Assembly: GCA_045535815.1 (NCBI GenBank)
Contig: JAZSMJ010000021.1
Location: 1 to 15,947 of the forward strand
Direction: 5' to 3'
Length of the DNA stretch: 15,947 nucleotides
Source of the DNA: JAZSMJ01 sp045535815
GTDB taxonomy: Bacteria > Bacillota > Clostridia > Oscillospirales > CAG-272
The position numbers and the translations under genes are program-made. Shown here piece by piece: positions 7,819 through 14,062 of this stretch. Position 1 is the first letter of the stretch. Each line of letters starts with the position of its first letter. Under the pieces are notes generated by a model. It was given only the letters and a program-made list of their open reading frames with translations, was not told the origin of the DNA and did not search any database.

Positions 7819-8961
7819 TTATTCCTTCATTTTAACGGGAAGCACCAAGAGAAGGAATCTTTCACTTGCACTGTCATCCACAGGCTCAAGCACCGTGCTC
7901 ATAAGAGGACCGGACATAGATATTTTTATCTTATCGGTATCACAGCCTCTGAGAGCGTCAAGCAGATAACGGCAGTTGTATCCTATGGTAAGGTCTTCTC
8001 CCTCTTTTTCTATCTGTATCTCGTCGTAAACTCTTCCGGATACCGAAACTGACGATATTTTAAGAAGATCTCCCTCGTAACTGCATTTGACCGGACTCTT
8101 TGTCTGACCCATCGTTCTGTCCTCGGTAACCAGCGAAGCTCTTTCAAGGCAGGTTATAAACTGCTCGGGATCTATAGTTACGAAGGTCTTGTTGGATTTC
8201 GGTATAAATCTCTGATAATCTATATATTCGTTGTCTATAAGTCTTGAGAAGAAGATAAAATCTCCCATAACGAAAACGATATGCTTTCTGGTAAGAAGAA
8301 GAGTTATCTTTTCTTCCTCATCGGGAGCTATTCTGATAAGCTCGTTTAGGGTCTTTCCAGGGATTATAAAGGATATATCAAGCTTATCTTCACCGAATTT
8401 GTTTTCTATCTCGACAGTATTTTCTCTTATTGCAAGTCTGTTACCGTCACAGGTAACGACCTTTATTCTGTCGTCCTTTATTATAAAGAAAGCGCCGTTA
8501 AGAGCAGGTCTGTGATCGTTCTGAGCTATTGCAAACGATGTCTTTGTTATCATCTTCTTGAGCTCTTCAAATTTAATTGAGAATCCCATATCTCCGGAAA
8601 GCTCGGGAAGATTGGGAAAATCGCTTCCGGGAAGAGCGTGAAGCTCAAATTCAGCCTTACCGCTGTATATCTTTGCGATATTTTTGGAATCGACCTCAAT
8701 AGTGATATTGCCCTCGGGCATAAGTCTTATTATCTGATTTAACTTGTTTGCGTTTATAATATAGCTTCCTTCCTCGGAAATAACCGCAGGAACCTCTATT
8801 CTGACACCCTTTTCAAGATCGTATGAATAAAGGATGCATTTTTCCTTATCGGTATTGATCATAATACCTTCAATTGCTGTTATCGTATTTTTAGTTGATA
8901 CCGAACCCATAGCGGGAGCGAGAGCTTTTATAAGTTCGCTTTTCTGAAAAATAACCTTCAT
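7819..8961 (-). CDS. dnaN: DNA polymerase III beta subunit (sliding clamp)
   Basis: DnaN forms the ring clamp that tethers polymerase III to DNA. The protein is 380 residues, about ten longer than usual. It starts MKVIFQKSELIKAL, has the internal segments ELHALPGSDFPNLPEL and SFAIAQNDHRPALNGAFF, and ends with LLVLPVKMKE, a variant of the conserved C-terminal Pro-containing segment that helps form the peptide-binding pocket. The ATG at 8959-8961 has AAAGGA about 11 bases upstream. The gene directly follows the putative origin, as in most Firmicutes, and no terminator separates it from recF. Confidence 0.97.
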   Translation of the reverse strand: MKVIFQKSELIKALAPAMGSVSTKNTITAIEGIMINTDKEKCILYSYDLEKGVRIEVPAVISEEGSYIINANKLNQIIRLMPEGNITIEVDSKNIAKIYSGKAEFELHALPGSDFPNLPELSGDMGFSIKFEELKKMITKTSFAIAQNDHRPALNGAFFIIKDDRIKVVTCDGNRLAIRENTVEIENKFGEDKLDISFIIPGKTLNELIRIAPDEEEKITLLLTRKHIVFVMGDFIFFSRLIDNEYIDYQRFIPKSNKTFVTIDPEQFITCLERASLVTEDRTMGQTKSPVKCSYEGDLLKISSVSVSGRVYDEIQIEKEGEDLTIGYNCRYLLDALRGCDTDKIKISMSGPLMSTVLEPVDDSASERFLLLVLPVKMKE

Positions 8962-8978
8962 CTCTCAAGCGTCCTTTC

Positions 8979-9005
8979 TTTTTATAAAAAATAAATATAT
9001 ATATT
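8979..9005. other. AT-only tract, likely DNA unwinding element
   Basis: These 27 bases contain no G or C and include alternating TA steps at 8995-9003. The tract lies between the trio array and the dnaN ribosome binding site. AT-rich DNA at this place relative to the trios is where helix opening is expected. It could also contribute a promoter for dnaN, but I see no convincing -35/-10 pair. Confidence 0.6.
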
Positions 9006-9026
9006 TAGCAGTAGCAGTAGTAGTAG
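9006..9026 (+). repeat. DnaA-trio element, seven trinucleotides TAG/CAG
   Basis: The plus strand reads TAG CAG TAG CAG TAG TAG TAG with no interruption. Read 3' to 5' away from the DnaA box at 9040, this is the GAT/GAC trinucleotide array described in B. subtilis as DnaA-trios, single-strand contact sites for the DnaA filament during strand opening. The spacing fits: the box is separated from the array by 13 bases that include a GC-rich block, and an AT-only tract lies on the other side. The function is inferred by analogy. Confidence 0.8.
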
Positions 9027-9039
9027 GGGGTGCGGAAAA

Positions 9040-9048
9040 TGTGGAAAA
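9040..9048 (-). promoter_or_regulatory. DnaA box beside the trio array
   Basis: The plus strand reads TGTGGAAAA, whose complement is TTTTCCACA, one mismatch from the consensus TTATCCACA. Its position 13 bases from the trios makes it the likely box that anchors the DnaA filament entering the array. Confidence 0.72.
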
Positions 9049-9124
9049 GTCTGTAAAGCGCTGTCAGGCACTGATTTTCATCACTTCGCAATTATGGAAA
9101 AATAATCGGAAACTACCAAAATAA

Positions 9125-9198
9125 TCTGTTGATAAAAGTGGAAAACTTTTTTGCTATTTTTAATTATCAACAAATTTCTGTTGATATGTGGAAAACTT
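9125..9198. promoter_or_regulatory. DnaA-box cluster with a duplicated two-box module
   Basis: Nonamers seen here are TGTTGATAA (9127-9135, complement TTATCAACA), AGTGGAAAA (9137-9145), TTATCAACA on the plus strand (9164-9172), TGTTGATAT (9179-9187) and TGTGGAAAA (9187-9195). The segments 9125-9148 and 9177-9198 are near-identical direct repeats (TCTGTTGATA, then GTGGAAAACTT) that differ only in a short spacer, so the pair of boxes appears twice. A weaker TGTTGACAA follows at 9201-9209. Confidence 0.68.
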
Positions 9199-9233
9199 CG
9201 TGTTGACAAAATGTGCAAAGAATGCTTTTCTCA

Positions 9234-10586
9234 TCACTTTCTTATGACCTTTATAAGATCTCCTATCTCAATATCGAATCTCGAATCGTTCTTTATTTCC
9301 TGGTCTATTGCATTATAGGAGGAGGAAACAGTCGAGTGATCTCTTCCGAAAAGCTTTCCTATCGAGGGAAGCGACATATCGGTCAGCTTTCTTATAAGGT
9401 AGATGGAAATGTGACGTGCCATAGCGATCTCTTTAGTGCGCTTTCTTCCCTTTATTTCTTCAATCGGAATATTGTATTTTTCCGAAACCTTTTCGATTAT
9501 CTTATCGACCGTGACCACCGAGGGCTCAGAGCCGTATATAAGATCGGCAATGCATATCTTAGCTCTTTCTATAGTCATCGGTGAGCCGTCGAGAAAGCTT
9601 TGTGCACCCAGCTTTTTGATAGCTCCCTCAAGCTGACGAACGTTGTTTCTCAGATTTTCGGCAAGGAAGGAAATTACCTCTACCGAAATATCGAGATTGA
9701 GCATCATAGCCTTCTTTTTCATAATAGCTATACGAAGCTCGTAATCCGGCGGCTGAATGTCAATAAGAAGTCCCCACTCAAATCTGGTCTTAAGTCTGTC
9801 CTCAAGTGTCTTCATATCCTTGGGAGACTGGTCTGAGGTTATGATTATCTGCTTATGATTTTCATAAAGAGCGTTGAAGGTGTGGAAGAATTCCTCCTGC
9901 GTGGATTCACGTCCGGCGATAAACTGAATATCGTCTATCAGAAGAACGTCCGCCTTTCTGTATTTGTTTCTGAATTCCGCTCCGGTATTACGGCTGATAT
10001 TCTCGATCATCTCGTTTGTGAATTCCTCACCCTTAACGTAAACGATCTTCATATCGGGTCTTGTTTCCTTCAGCCTGTTTGTAATAGCGTAAAGAAGATG
10101 CGTCTTACCAAGTCCGGACGGACCGTATATGTAAAGAGGATTGTAAGATACAGCAGGCTCGTTGGTTACCGCAATGCAGGCAGCGTGCGCCATCTTGTTT
10201 GAGTTACCGACGATAAAGGTATCGAAGGTGTATGCGAGGCTGTTCATCTTAAAGGAGCTTGTCTCTGTAAGGTTAGTAGCCTCGTAAGGTTCGATCTCAC
10301 CCTGCTTTAAGGTATTGCCCTGTGAGTCGGGCTTCTTCTCATGCGCCACTCTTACGGAAATGGTTATCGGGAAGCCGAGAACCTTTTCGAAGTGTCTTAA
10401 TATAGCCGGCAGATAACGTTTTTCTATAATGTCACGCTTGAAATCGTTTTCACTTTCGATAACGGCAAACGAGCCGTTAAGACTTACGAGAGTAAGATTG
10501 GCAAAGAATATCTCCACAGTCGTCTCCGAAAATTCGGAGCGCAGAGAATCAAGCGTATAAGCCCATATTTCATTTAAGGATCCCAT
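9234..10586 (-). CDS. dnaA: chromosomal replication initiator protein DnaA
   Basis: DnaA binds DnaA boxes, assembles as an ATP-bound filament, opens the origin and loads the helicase. All four domains are present in 450 residues. Domain I is at about 1-80 (LNEIWAYTLDSL and following). A short linker covers 85-110. The AAA+ domain contains Walker A GPSGLGKT (155-162), Walker B LLIDDIQF (215-222) and the Arg-containing DRLKTRFEWG. The C-terminal DNA-binding domain has the signature region LTDMSLPSIGKLFGRDHSTV (401-420). The ATG at 10584-10586 has AAAGGGA about 9 bases upstream. A SigA-like promoter is at 10663-10691 and a DnaA box lies further upstream (10729-10737), which could allow autoregulation. 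The gene is transcribed towards the origin, as in other Firmicutes. Confidence 0.98.
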   Translation of the reverse strand: MGSLNEIWAYTLDSLRSEFSETTVEIFFANLTLVSLNGSFAVIESENDFKRDIIEKRYLPAILRHFEKVLGFPITISVRVAHEKKPDSQGNTLKQGEIEPYEATNLTETSSFKMNSLAYTFDTFIVGNSNKMAHAACIAVTNEPAVSYNPLYIYGPSGLGKTHLLYAITNRLKETRPDMKIVYVKGEEFTNEMIENISRNTGAEFRNKYRKADVLLIDDIQFIAGRESTQEEFFHTFNALYENHKQIIITSDQSPKDMKTLEDRLKTRFEWGLLIDIQPPDYELRIAIMKKKAMMLNLDISVEVISFLAENLRNNVRQLEGAIKKLGAQSFLDGSPMTIERAKICIADLIYGSEPSVVTVDKIIEKVSEKYNIPIEEIKGRKRTKEIAMARHISIYLIRKLTDMSLPSIGKLFGRDHSTVSSSYNAIDQEIKNDSRFDIEIGDLIKVIRK

Positions 10587-10662
10587 CTTTTGACGTCCCT
10601 TTCACAATTTATAATTAAAGTTCAATATATAAGATATAATAATATAATAATATACCTTATCT

Positions 10663-10691
10663 ATTATATCATATATAAAATCATTATTCAA
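10663..10691 (-). promoter_or_regulatory. SigA-type promoter of dnaA
   Basis: On the minus strand, TTGAAT (10691-10686) and TATAAT (10668-10663) are separated by exactly 17 bases, with TGA directly before the -10 as in an extended -10 promoter. Transcription would start near 10656 and give a leader of about 70 bases before the dnaA ATG. Confidence 0.72.
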
Positions 10692-10728
10692 TAGCAATTA
10701 TGAAAACTTTGTAAACTATTCCGCAGAT

Positions 10729-10737
10729 TGTGGAAAA
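10729..10737 (-). promoter_or_regulatory. DnaA box upstream of the dnaA promoter
   Basis: The plus strand reads TGTGGAAAA, the same nonamer as the boxes at 9040 and 9187. It lies 38 bases upstream of the dnaA -35 element, between the divergent promoters, and is a candidate site for autoregulation of dnaA. Confidence 0.55.
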
Positions 10738-10836
10738 ACTTAAAGCTCAAAATCCGTTTATTTTCTCAAAAGTAAAAAAAATTGTAAATTTATTGTTTAA
10801 TTTTTGAGAAATTATTGTTTTAAATGAAAAAAAGAC

Positions 10837-10866
10837 TTGACAATGAGTGTTCAGATTGTATATAAT
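10837..10866 (+). promoter_or_regulatory. SigA-type promoter of rpmH
   Basis: A perfect TTGACA (10837-10842) and a perfect TATAAT (10861-10866) are 18 bases apart. A-rich DNA just upstream of the -35 (10825-10833) could act as an UP-like element. The start of transcription would be near 10873, about 58 bases before the rpmH ATG. Such a strong promoter fits a ribosomal protein gene. Confidence 0.8.
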
Positions 10867-10930
10867 GATGTATGTCGCCGATAAAGGCAGTAAACGAAAT
10901 GCCAAATCATTGAATGGAGGTGCGTGTAGG

Positions 10931-11065
10931 ATGCTCAGAACATATCAGCCTAAGAAAAGACAGAGAAAAAAGGAACACGGCTTCAGAAAAAGAATGTCCA
11001 CTGCTAACGGCAGAAAGGTCCTTAAAAGAAGACGCGCGAAAGGCAGAGCCAGACTCACATACTAA
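10931..11065 (+). CDS. rpmH: 50S ribosomal protein L34
   Basis: L34 is a small, very basic protein of the large ribosomal subunit. The 44-residue product begins MLRTYQPKKRQRKKEHGF, continues RKRMSTANGRKVLKRRRAKG and ends RARLTY, matching the family along its entire length. The open frame extends upstream to 10847, but the true start is the ATG at 10931, because GGAGGTG (10916-10922) lies 8 bases before it and L34 homologs begin with M-x-R-T-x-Q. The gene is first in the rightward cluster and has its own consensus promoter. A stem-loop directly after it (11086-11118) probably reduces transcription into rnpA. Confidence 0.98.
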   Translation: MLRTYQPKKRQRKKEHGFRKRMSTANGRKVLKRRRAKGRARLTY

Positions 11066-11085
11066 TAAGTCGTTATCTTAAATAC

Positions 11086-11118
11086 AAAACCGCCGATCGC
11101 TTCGGGGGTTTTTGTTTT
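11086..11118 (+). terminator. stem-loop with T-rich tail between rpmH and rnpA (partial terminator)
   Basis: Bases 11086-11095 (AAAACCGCCG) pair with 11103-11112 (CGGGGGTTTT) over ten positions with one G-G mismatch and a 7-base loop, followed by TGTTTT. This looks like an intrinsic terminator, but the downstream genes share orientation and no clear new promoter is seen, so it may act as an attenuator that lets L34 be made in excess over RnpA. Confidence 0.6.
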
Positions 11119-11136
11119 AGAAAAGGAGTTTTTGAT

Positions 11137-11607
11137 ATGAAGATAATACCCATAACAGAAAACCACCTTTTCGCAAAAGCATACGGCAAAGGAAAAAAAT
11201 ATTCCGGAAAATACATCGCAGTGTACGTCCTTCGTGACCTGCACGCAAACAGGCTCAAAAAGGAAAATCCCCAAAAGCTCAGAGTAAACAGAGTTGGAAT
11301 AACCGTCACCAAAAAGCTTTGCGGCGCCGTTGGGCGTTCAAGGTGCAGACGGATAATCCGAGAGGCTTACAGAGAGCTTGATCGGGATAATGCCATAAGA
11401 AAAGGCTATCTTGTTGTTATTGCGGCAAAATCAGCGGCGACAAGCGCAAAAACGCAGGATATAACAGCCGATCTCAAAAAGGCGTTTAATTTGCTTGATA
11501 TGTTTTTTGATCAGGCAAAAAAAGAAGAAAACGCCCAAAAAGTCGATAAATGTAAGAACGAAGCGACTGTGCCGTCAAAGAGCGGCACTGAGGAATTGAA
11601 GCTTTGA
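11137..11607 (+). CDS. rnpA: ribonuclease P protein component
   Basis: RnpA is the protein subunit that assists the RNase P RNA in maturing tRNA 5' ends. The family pattern is present: an early basic and aromatic region (HLFAKAYGKGKKYSGKYI), RVGITVTKK (52-60), and the basic helix GAVGRSRCRRIIREAYRE (63-80). The usual RNR motif reads RSR here, so a normally conserved Asn is Ser. At 156 residues it is 30-40 longer than usual; the excess is a C-terminal low-complexity tail rich in Lys, Glu, Ser and Thr. The ATG has AAAAGGAG 8 bases upstream. It lies 71 bp after rpmH, the universal partner gene. Identity is firm from both sequence and position. Confidence 0.94.
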   Translation: MKIIPITENHLFAKAYGKGKKYSGKYIAVYVLRDLHANRLKKENPQKLRVNRVGITVTKKLCGAVGRSRCRRIIREAYRELDRDNAIRKGYLVVIAAKSAATSAKTQDITADLKKAFNLLDMFFDQAKKEENAQKVDKCKNEATVPSKSGTEELKL

Positions 11608-11714
11608 TATTGCACTCGCCTGAAATTTTTTGTTTTTGGCAAAGGCAATTCCTTTTTGATACAGCGTCTGTGACTGCACGGCAGTCGAATTTTGAAAAGG
11701 TGCGGTTATAATCA

Positions 11715-12005
11715 ATGAAAAAAATCGCAGTATTTCTGATCAGACTTTACCAAAAATATCTGTCTCCGCTTAAGGGTGCTCCTTGTTGCAGGTTTTATCC
11801 GAGCTGTTCGCAATATGCTGTAGAAGCATTCACAAAGCGGGGCTTTTTCGTGGGCTTTGCTCTTACGGTATGGCGAATCCTCCGATGTAATCCGTTCTGC
11901 CGTGGCGGAGTGGATCACGTTCCAGAGAAAAAGAGAAGGAGCGTATCGGGTAATACCAAGGGCAGTTATCCCATAATATCCTATAAGGAAGAAAATTTAA
12001 GGTAA
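11715..12005 (+). CDS. yidD: YidD family membrane protein insertion efficiency factor
   Basis: YidD is a small membrane-associated protein that assists YidC-dependent insertion. The signature is complete: FLIRLYQKYLSPL, then CCRFYPSCSQYAVEAF, GFALTVWRILRCNPFCRGG and DHVP. Its cysteines and the NPF-C-x-GG segment are all in place. The 96-residue length is in the normal range, with a charged tail after DHVP. The ATG at 11715 is the only usable start, because TAA occurs in frame two codons earlier. The likely ribosome binding site AAGGTG is about 12 bases away, which is longer than ideal, so translation may be modest. The gene lies between rnpA and yidC, its standard location. Confidence 0.95.
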   Translation: MKKIAVFLIRLYQKYLSPLKGAPCCRFYPSCSQYAVEAFTKRGFFVGFALTVWRILRCNPFCRGGVDHVPEKKRRSVSGNTKGSYPIISYKEENLR

Positions 12006-12050
12006 AGGCTAAAAAGGACAGATCATCCTAACTTGAAACGAAAGGAATAA

Positions 12051-12071
12051 CTCTTTCTTTTAGGGAAAGAG
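12051..12071 (+). promoter_or_regulatory. hairpin in the yidC leader just before its ribosome binding site
   Basis: CTCTTTC (12051-12057) and GAAAGAG (12065-12071) form a perfect 7-bp stem with a 7-base loop. The yidC Shine-Dalgarno AAGGA begins one base later. The hairpin could affect access of ribosomes to yidC or stabilise the transcript after processing. No further support is available. Confidence 0.4.
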
Positions 12072-12082
12072 AAGGAAACGAA

Positions 12083-13240
12083 ATGTTCGATTTTATTAAT
12101 CAGGCATTCGGTTACGTGCTCAGATTTTTTTACAATCTGATTCCTAACTATGCCGTCGCACTGCTTCTGTTTGCTGTTTTCGTAAAGATAATACTCTTCC
12201 CTCTGGGAATAAAGCAGCAGAAGAATATGGTAAAGCAGGCTTCACTCAGACCTAAGGAAGCCGCCATCCGCAAAAAGTATGCGGGCAGAACAGACAAGGT
12301 CACTCAGCAGAAGCTGAACGAGGAGATAATGGGGCTCTATCAGAGCGAGAACTTCAGCCCTATGTCCGGTTGTCTTCCCATGCTCATTCAGCTTCCTATA
12401 ATATTTATTCTTTACGAGGTTATCAGAAGACCGCTTAAATATCTCTGTATGCTCTCTGATGAGACAATTGCAAAGATAGGAGAGGTTTGTAAGAGCCTCA
12501 ATCCCGATATGGCGATAAGCGTTAATAACGATATCAGCTTTATCGAGCCGATAAAGAATAATTTTGAAGCGTTCAAGGAAGTGCTCGGAGATTTCACACT
12601 TGCAGATCTTCCCAACTTCAACGTTTTCGGAGTAATAGACCTGAGTGAAACTCCCACGGTCGCTTTGAATTGGCTTATACTCATACCGATACTTACCTTC
12701 GTGTTCCAGTTCTTCTCAATGAAGCTGACAAGAAAGTTCACCTACCAGGCACCTGCTGCCGCAGGCGGACCAGATGTCGGCAAGTCTATGAAGATAATGG
12801 ACTATACCATGCCTCTTATGACCGTATGGATAAGCTTTATGATGCCTGCAGTTATCGCTATGTACTGGATCTATCAGAACATATTCGGCGTTGTTCAGCA
12901 GATCATCCTTTCCAAGATGTATCCCATTCCGACCTTTACGGATGAGGAGCTTAAAAGACTTGAGAAGGAATACGGCGGAAACGTAAAGAAGGAAAAGAAG
13001 AAGGTCCGCTCGCTTCATAATATAGATAAGGATGACAGCGAGGTCGAGCAGAGTCAGAGCGAAAAGACTGCCATAGCTGAAACGAACGCACCTATTTCGG
13101 TCGCTCAGATGAAGGATGAGAGCGATAGAAAAAAGGGTAATGAAACAGCACAAACGGAAAAGAAAAAGGTCCGCTCGCTCCATCATATAGACGATGACGG
13201 TTACGAAAACGGCTATAAGATAGAGGACGACGGAGAATAA
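12083..13240 (+). CDS. yidC: membrane protein insertase YidC/Oxa1 family
   Basis: YidC inserts membrane proteins alone or with SecYEG. Hydrophobic segments occur at about residues 22-41, 97-113, 192-212 and 241-275. The first contains Lys35 (AVFVKIILFPL), at the place of the positive groove residue that is usually Arg in Gram-positive homologs. The cytoplasmic hairpin loop (QQKNMVKQASLRP to NFSPMSGCLPMLIQLPI) is typical, as is PLMTVWISFMMPA near the end. There is no signal peptide or lipobox, so the N terminus follows the short Clostridial layout. The C-terminal cytoplasmic tail, from about residue 285, is highly charged and has a motif twice (EKKKVRSLHNID at 304-315 and EKKKVRSLHHID at 359-370), possibly a ribosome or RNA contact. 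A good ribosome binding site (GAAGGAAA) precedes the ATG. Confidence 0.96.
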   Translation: MFDFINQAFGYVLRFFYNLIPNYAVALLLFAVFVKIILFPLGIKQQKNMVKQASLRPKEAAIRKKYAGRTDKVTQQKLNEEIMGLYQSENFSPMSGCLPMLIQLPIIFILYEVIRRPLKYLCMLSDETIAKIGEVCKSLNPDMAISVNNDISFIEPIKNNFEAFKEVLGDFTLADLPNFNVFGVIDLSETPTVALNWLILIPILTFVFQFFSMKLTRKFTYQAPAAAGGPDVGKSMKIMDYTMPLMTVWISFMMPAVIAMYWIYQNIFGVVQQIILSKMYPIPTFTDEELKRLEKEYGGNVKKEKKKVRSLHNIDKDDSEVEQSQSEKTAIAETNAPISVAQMKDESDRKKGNETAQTEKKKVRSLHHIDDDGYENGYKIEDDGE

Positions 13241-13276
13241 GACAGATATTAACTAAAGCTTGAAGGAGTGTTAATT

Positions 13277-13990
13277 TTGAAACAGGAGATCACCGTAACG
13301 GGTAAGACCATCGAAGAAGCACTGAAAAAAGCCGCAGAGCAGCTTGGCGTTGATGCAGACGGTGTTTCGTACGAAGTTATCGATCTTCCCAAAAAAGGAT
13401 TTCTCGGCTTCGGAGAAGTACCTGCTAAAATAAAGGTTACGTTAAACGGAAGCGACGCTGAAAGCGCAGCTGTAGGATTTATAGAAACGGTCATAAAGGA
13501 TATGAACCTCAACGCCGGCGTTGAGCTTTCGGGTGAAGAGAGATCAAACGGCGACAAGATAATAAACATCGTCGGCGAGGATGCAGGCGTGCTTATCGGA
13601 TACCACGGAGATACGCTTGATGCGCTCCAGTATCTTGTAAATCTCGTGGCAAACAAAAACGACGAGGACGACGAGCGCACGAGATTCTCGGTGGATATTG
13701 AGAATTACAGAGCAAAAAGAGAAGATACCCTTCGTCGCCTGGCGCAGAGAATGGCATCAAAGGTTCTCAAGTACAAGAAAAATATTACTCTTGAGCCTAT
13801 GAATTCTTACGAGAGACGTATAATTCATTCCGAGATACAGAATATCGAGGGTGTTACGACAATGTCCGTAGGAACGGAAAATAACCGCCGTATCGTTATT
13901 TACGTAGAGGGCAAGGAGCCCGGCGGAAGCGGAGACGGCAAGAGACGCCGAAGAAGACCGCGTGCGGCTAAGGAAACGACGCAGGAATAA
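13277..13990 (+). CDS. jag: RNA-binding protein Jag/KhpB (Jag-N, KH and R3H domains)
   Basis: Jag (KhpB) is a cytoplasmic RNA-binding protein linked to cell elongation and division in Gram-positive bacteria. It is encoded next to yidC, as here. The Jag-N domain covers residues 1-55 (KQEITVTGKTIEEALKKAA, then PKKGFLGFGEVPAKI). The KH domain has the GxxG loop as GYHG (108-111), then DTLDALQYLVNLV. The R3H domain carries ERRIIHSEI with the R-x3-H pair Arg180 and His184. A basic tail, KRRRRRPR (222-229), follows. The open frame reaches a GTG at 13268, but that codon overlaps the Shine-Dalgarno AAGGAG (13263-13268). The TTG at 13277, 8 bases after it, gives the family-typical N terminus MKQEITV, so I choose TTG. 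It is the last gene before a strong terminator. Confidence 0.95.
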   Translation: MKQEITVTGKTIEEALKKAAEQLGVDADGVSYEVIDLPKKGFLGFGEVPAKIKVTLNGSDAESAAVGFIETVIKDMNLNAGVELSGEERSNGDKIINIVGEDAGVLIGYHGDTLDALQYLVNLVANKNDEDDERTRFSVDIENYRAKREDTLRRLAQRMASKVLKYKKNITLEPMNSYERRIIHSEIQNIEGVTTMSVGTENNRRIVIYVEGKEPGGSGDGKRRRRRPRAAKETTQE

Positions 13991-13995
13991 TAAAC

Positions 13996-14048
13996 CGAGC
14001 CGAGGGGAGCTCTTTTAATTAAGGGGTCCTCGGCTCGTTTTCTGTTTT
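13996..14048 (+). terminator. intrinsic terminator closing the rpmH-jag cluster
   Basis: CGAGCCGAGG (13996-14005) pairs perfectly with CCTCGGCTCG (14028-14037), followed by TTTTCTGTTTT. The 22-base loop is large. It lies six bases after the jag stop and separates the conserved cluster from the CapA-like gene. Confidence 0.88.
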
Positions 14049-14062
14049 GTAGTGAGGTTTTT

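Larger units (their letters stand above)
8962..9233. other. oriC: putative chromosomal replication origin (oriC), dnaA-dnaN intergenic region
   Basis: This 272 bp non-coding region between the dnaA stop and the dnaN start carries the sequence parts expected of a Firmicutes origin. Reading from dnaA towards dnaN there is a cluster of DnaA-box-like nonamers (9127-9195), a single box at 9040-9048, a GC-rich stretch (9026-9035), seven TAG/CAG trinucleotides (9006-9026), and a 27-base AT-only tract (8979-9005). The same order is known for the unwinding region of B. subtilis between dnaA and dnaN. All recognisable boxes are TTTTCCACA- or TTATCAACA-like; no perfect TTATCCACA is present. That this is the active origin is inference from structure and position. 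Confidence 0.88.
10587..10930. other. divergent dnaA/rpmH intergenic region
   Basis: This is a 344 bp AT-rich region without a gene. From left to right it holds the dnaA leader with an AT-only run including TAATATAATAATATA (about 10641-10655), the dnaA promoter (10663-10691), one DnaA box (10729-10737), a 10-bp inverted repeat (10762-10771 with 10802-10811), the rpmH promoter (10837-10866) and the rpmH leader. It is the point where coding strand switches from minus to plus. Confidence 0.8.

Noticed and set aside
9091..9112. TTATGGAAAA and similar strings as further DnaA boxes
   Set aside because: They lack the conserved CACA/TGTG end of the nonamer.
10641..10655. AT-rich trinucleotide run (TAATATAATAATATA) as a second trio array
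   Set aside because: No DnaA box and GC-rich block lie next to it; the nearest box is about 75 bases away with the dnaA promoter in between. Simple AT richness of the leader explains it.
10847..10930. N-terminal extension of rpmH to an upstream ATG
   Set aside because: It would begin inside the promoter spacer and make an L34 with 28 extra residues; the ATG at 10931 has a proper ribosome binding site and gives the family N terminus.
11062..11312. two short minus-strand frames opposite rnpA
   Set aside because: They are antisense to a well-supported rnpA and cross the rpmH-rnpA stem-loop.
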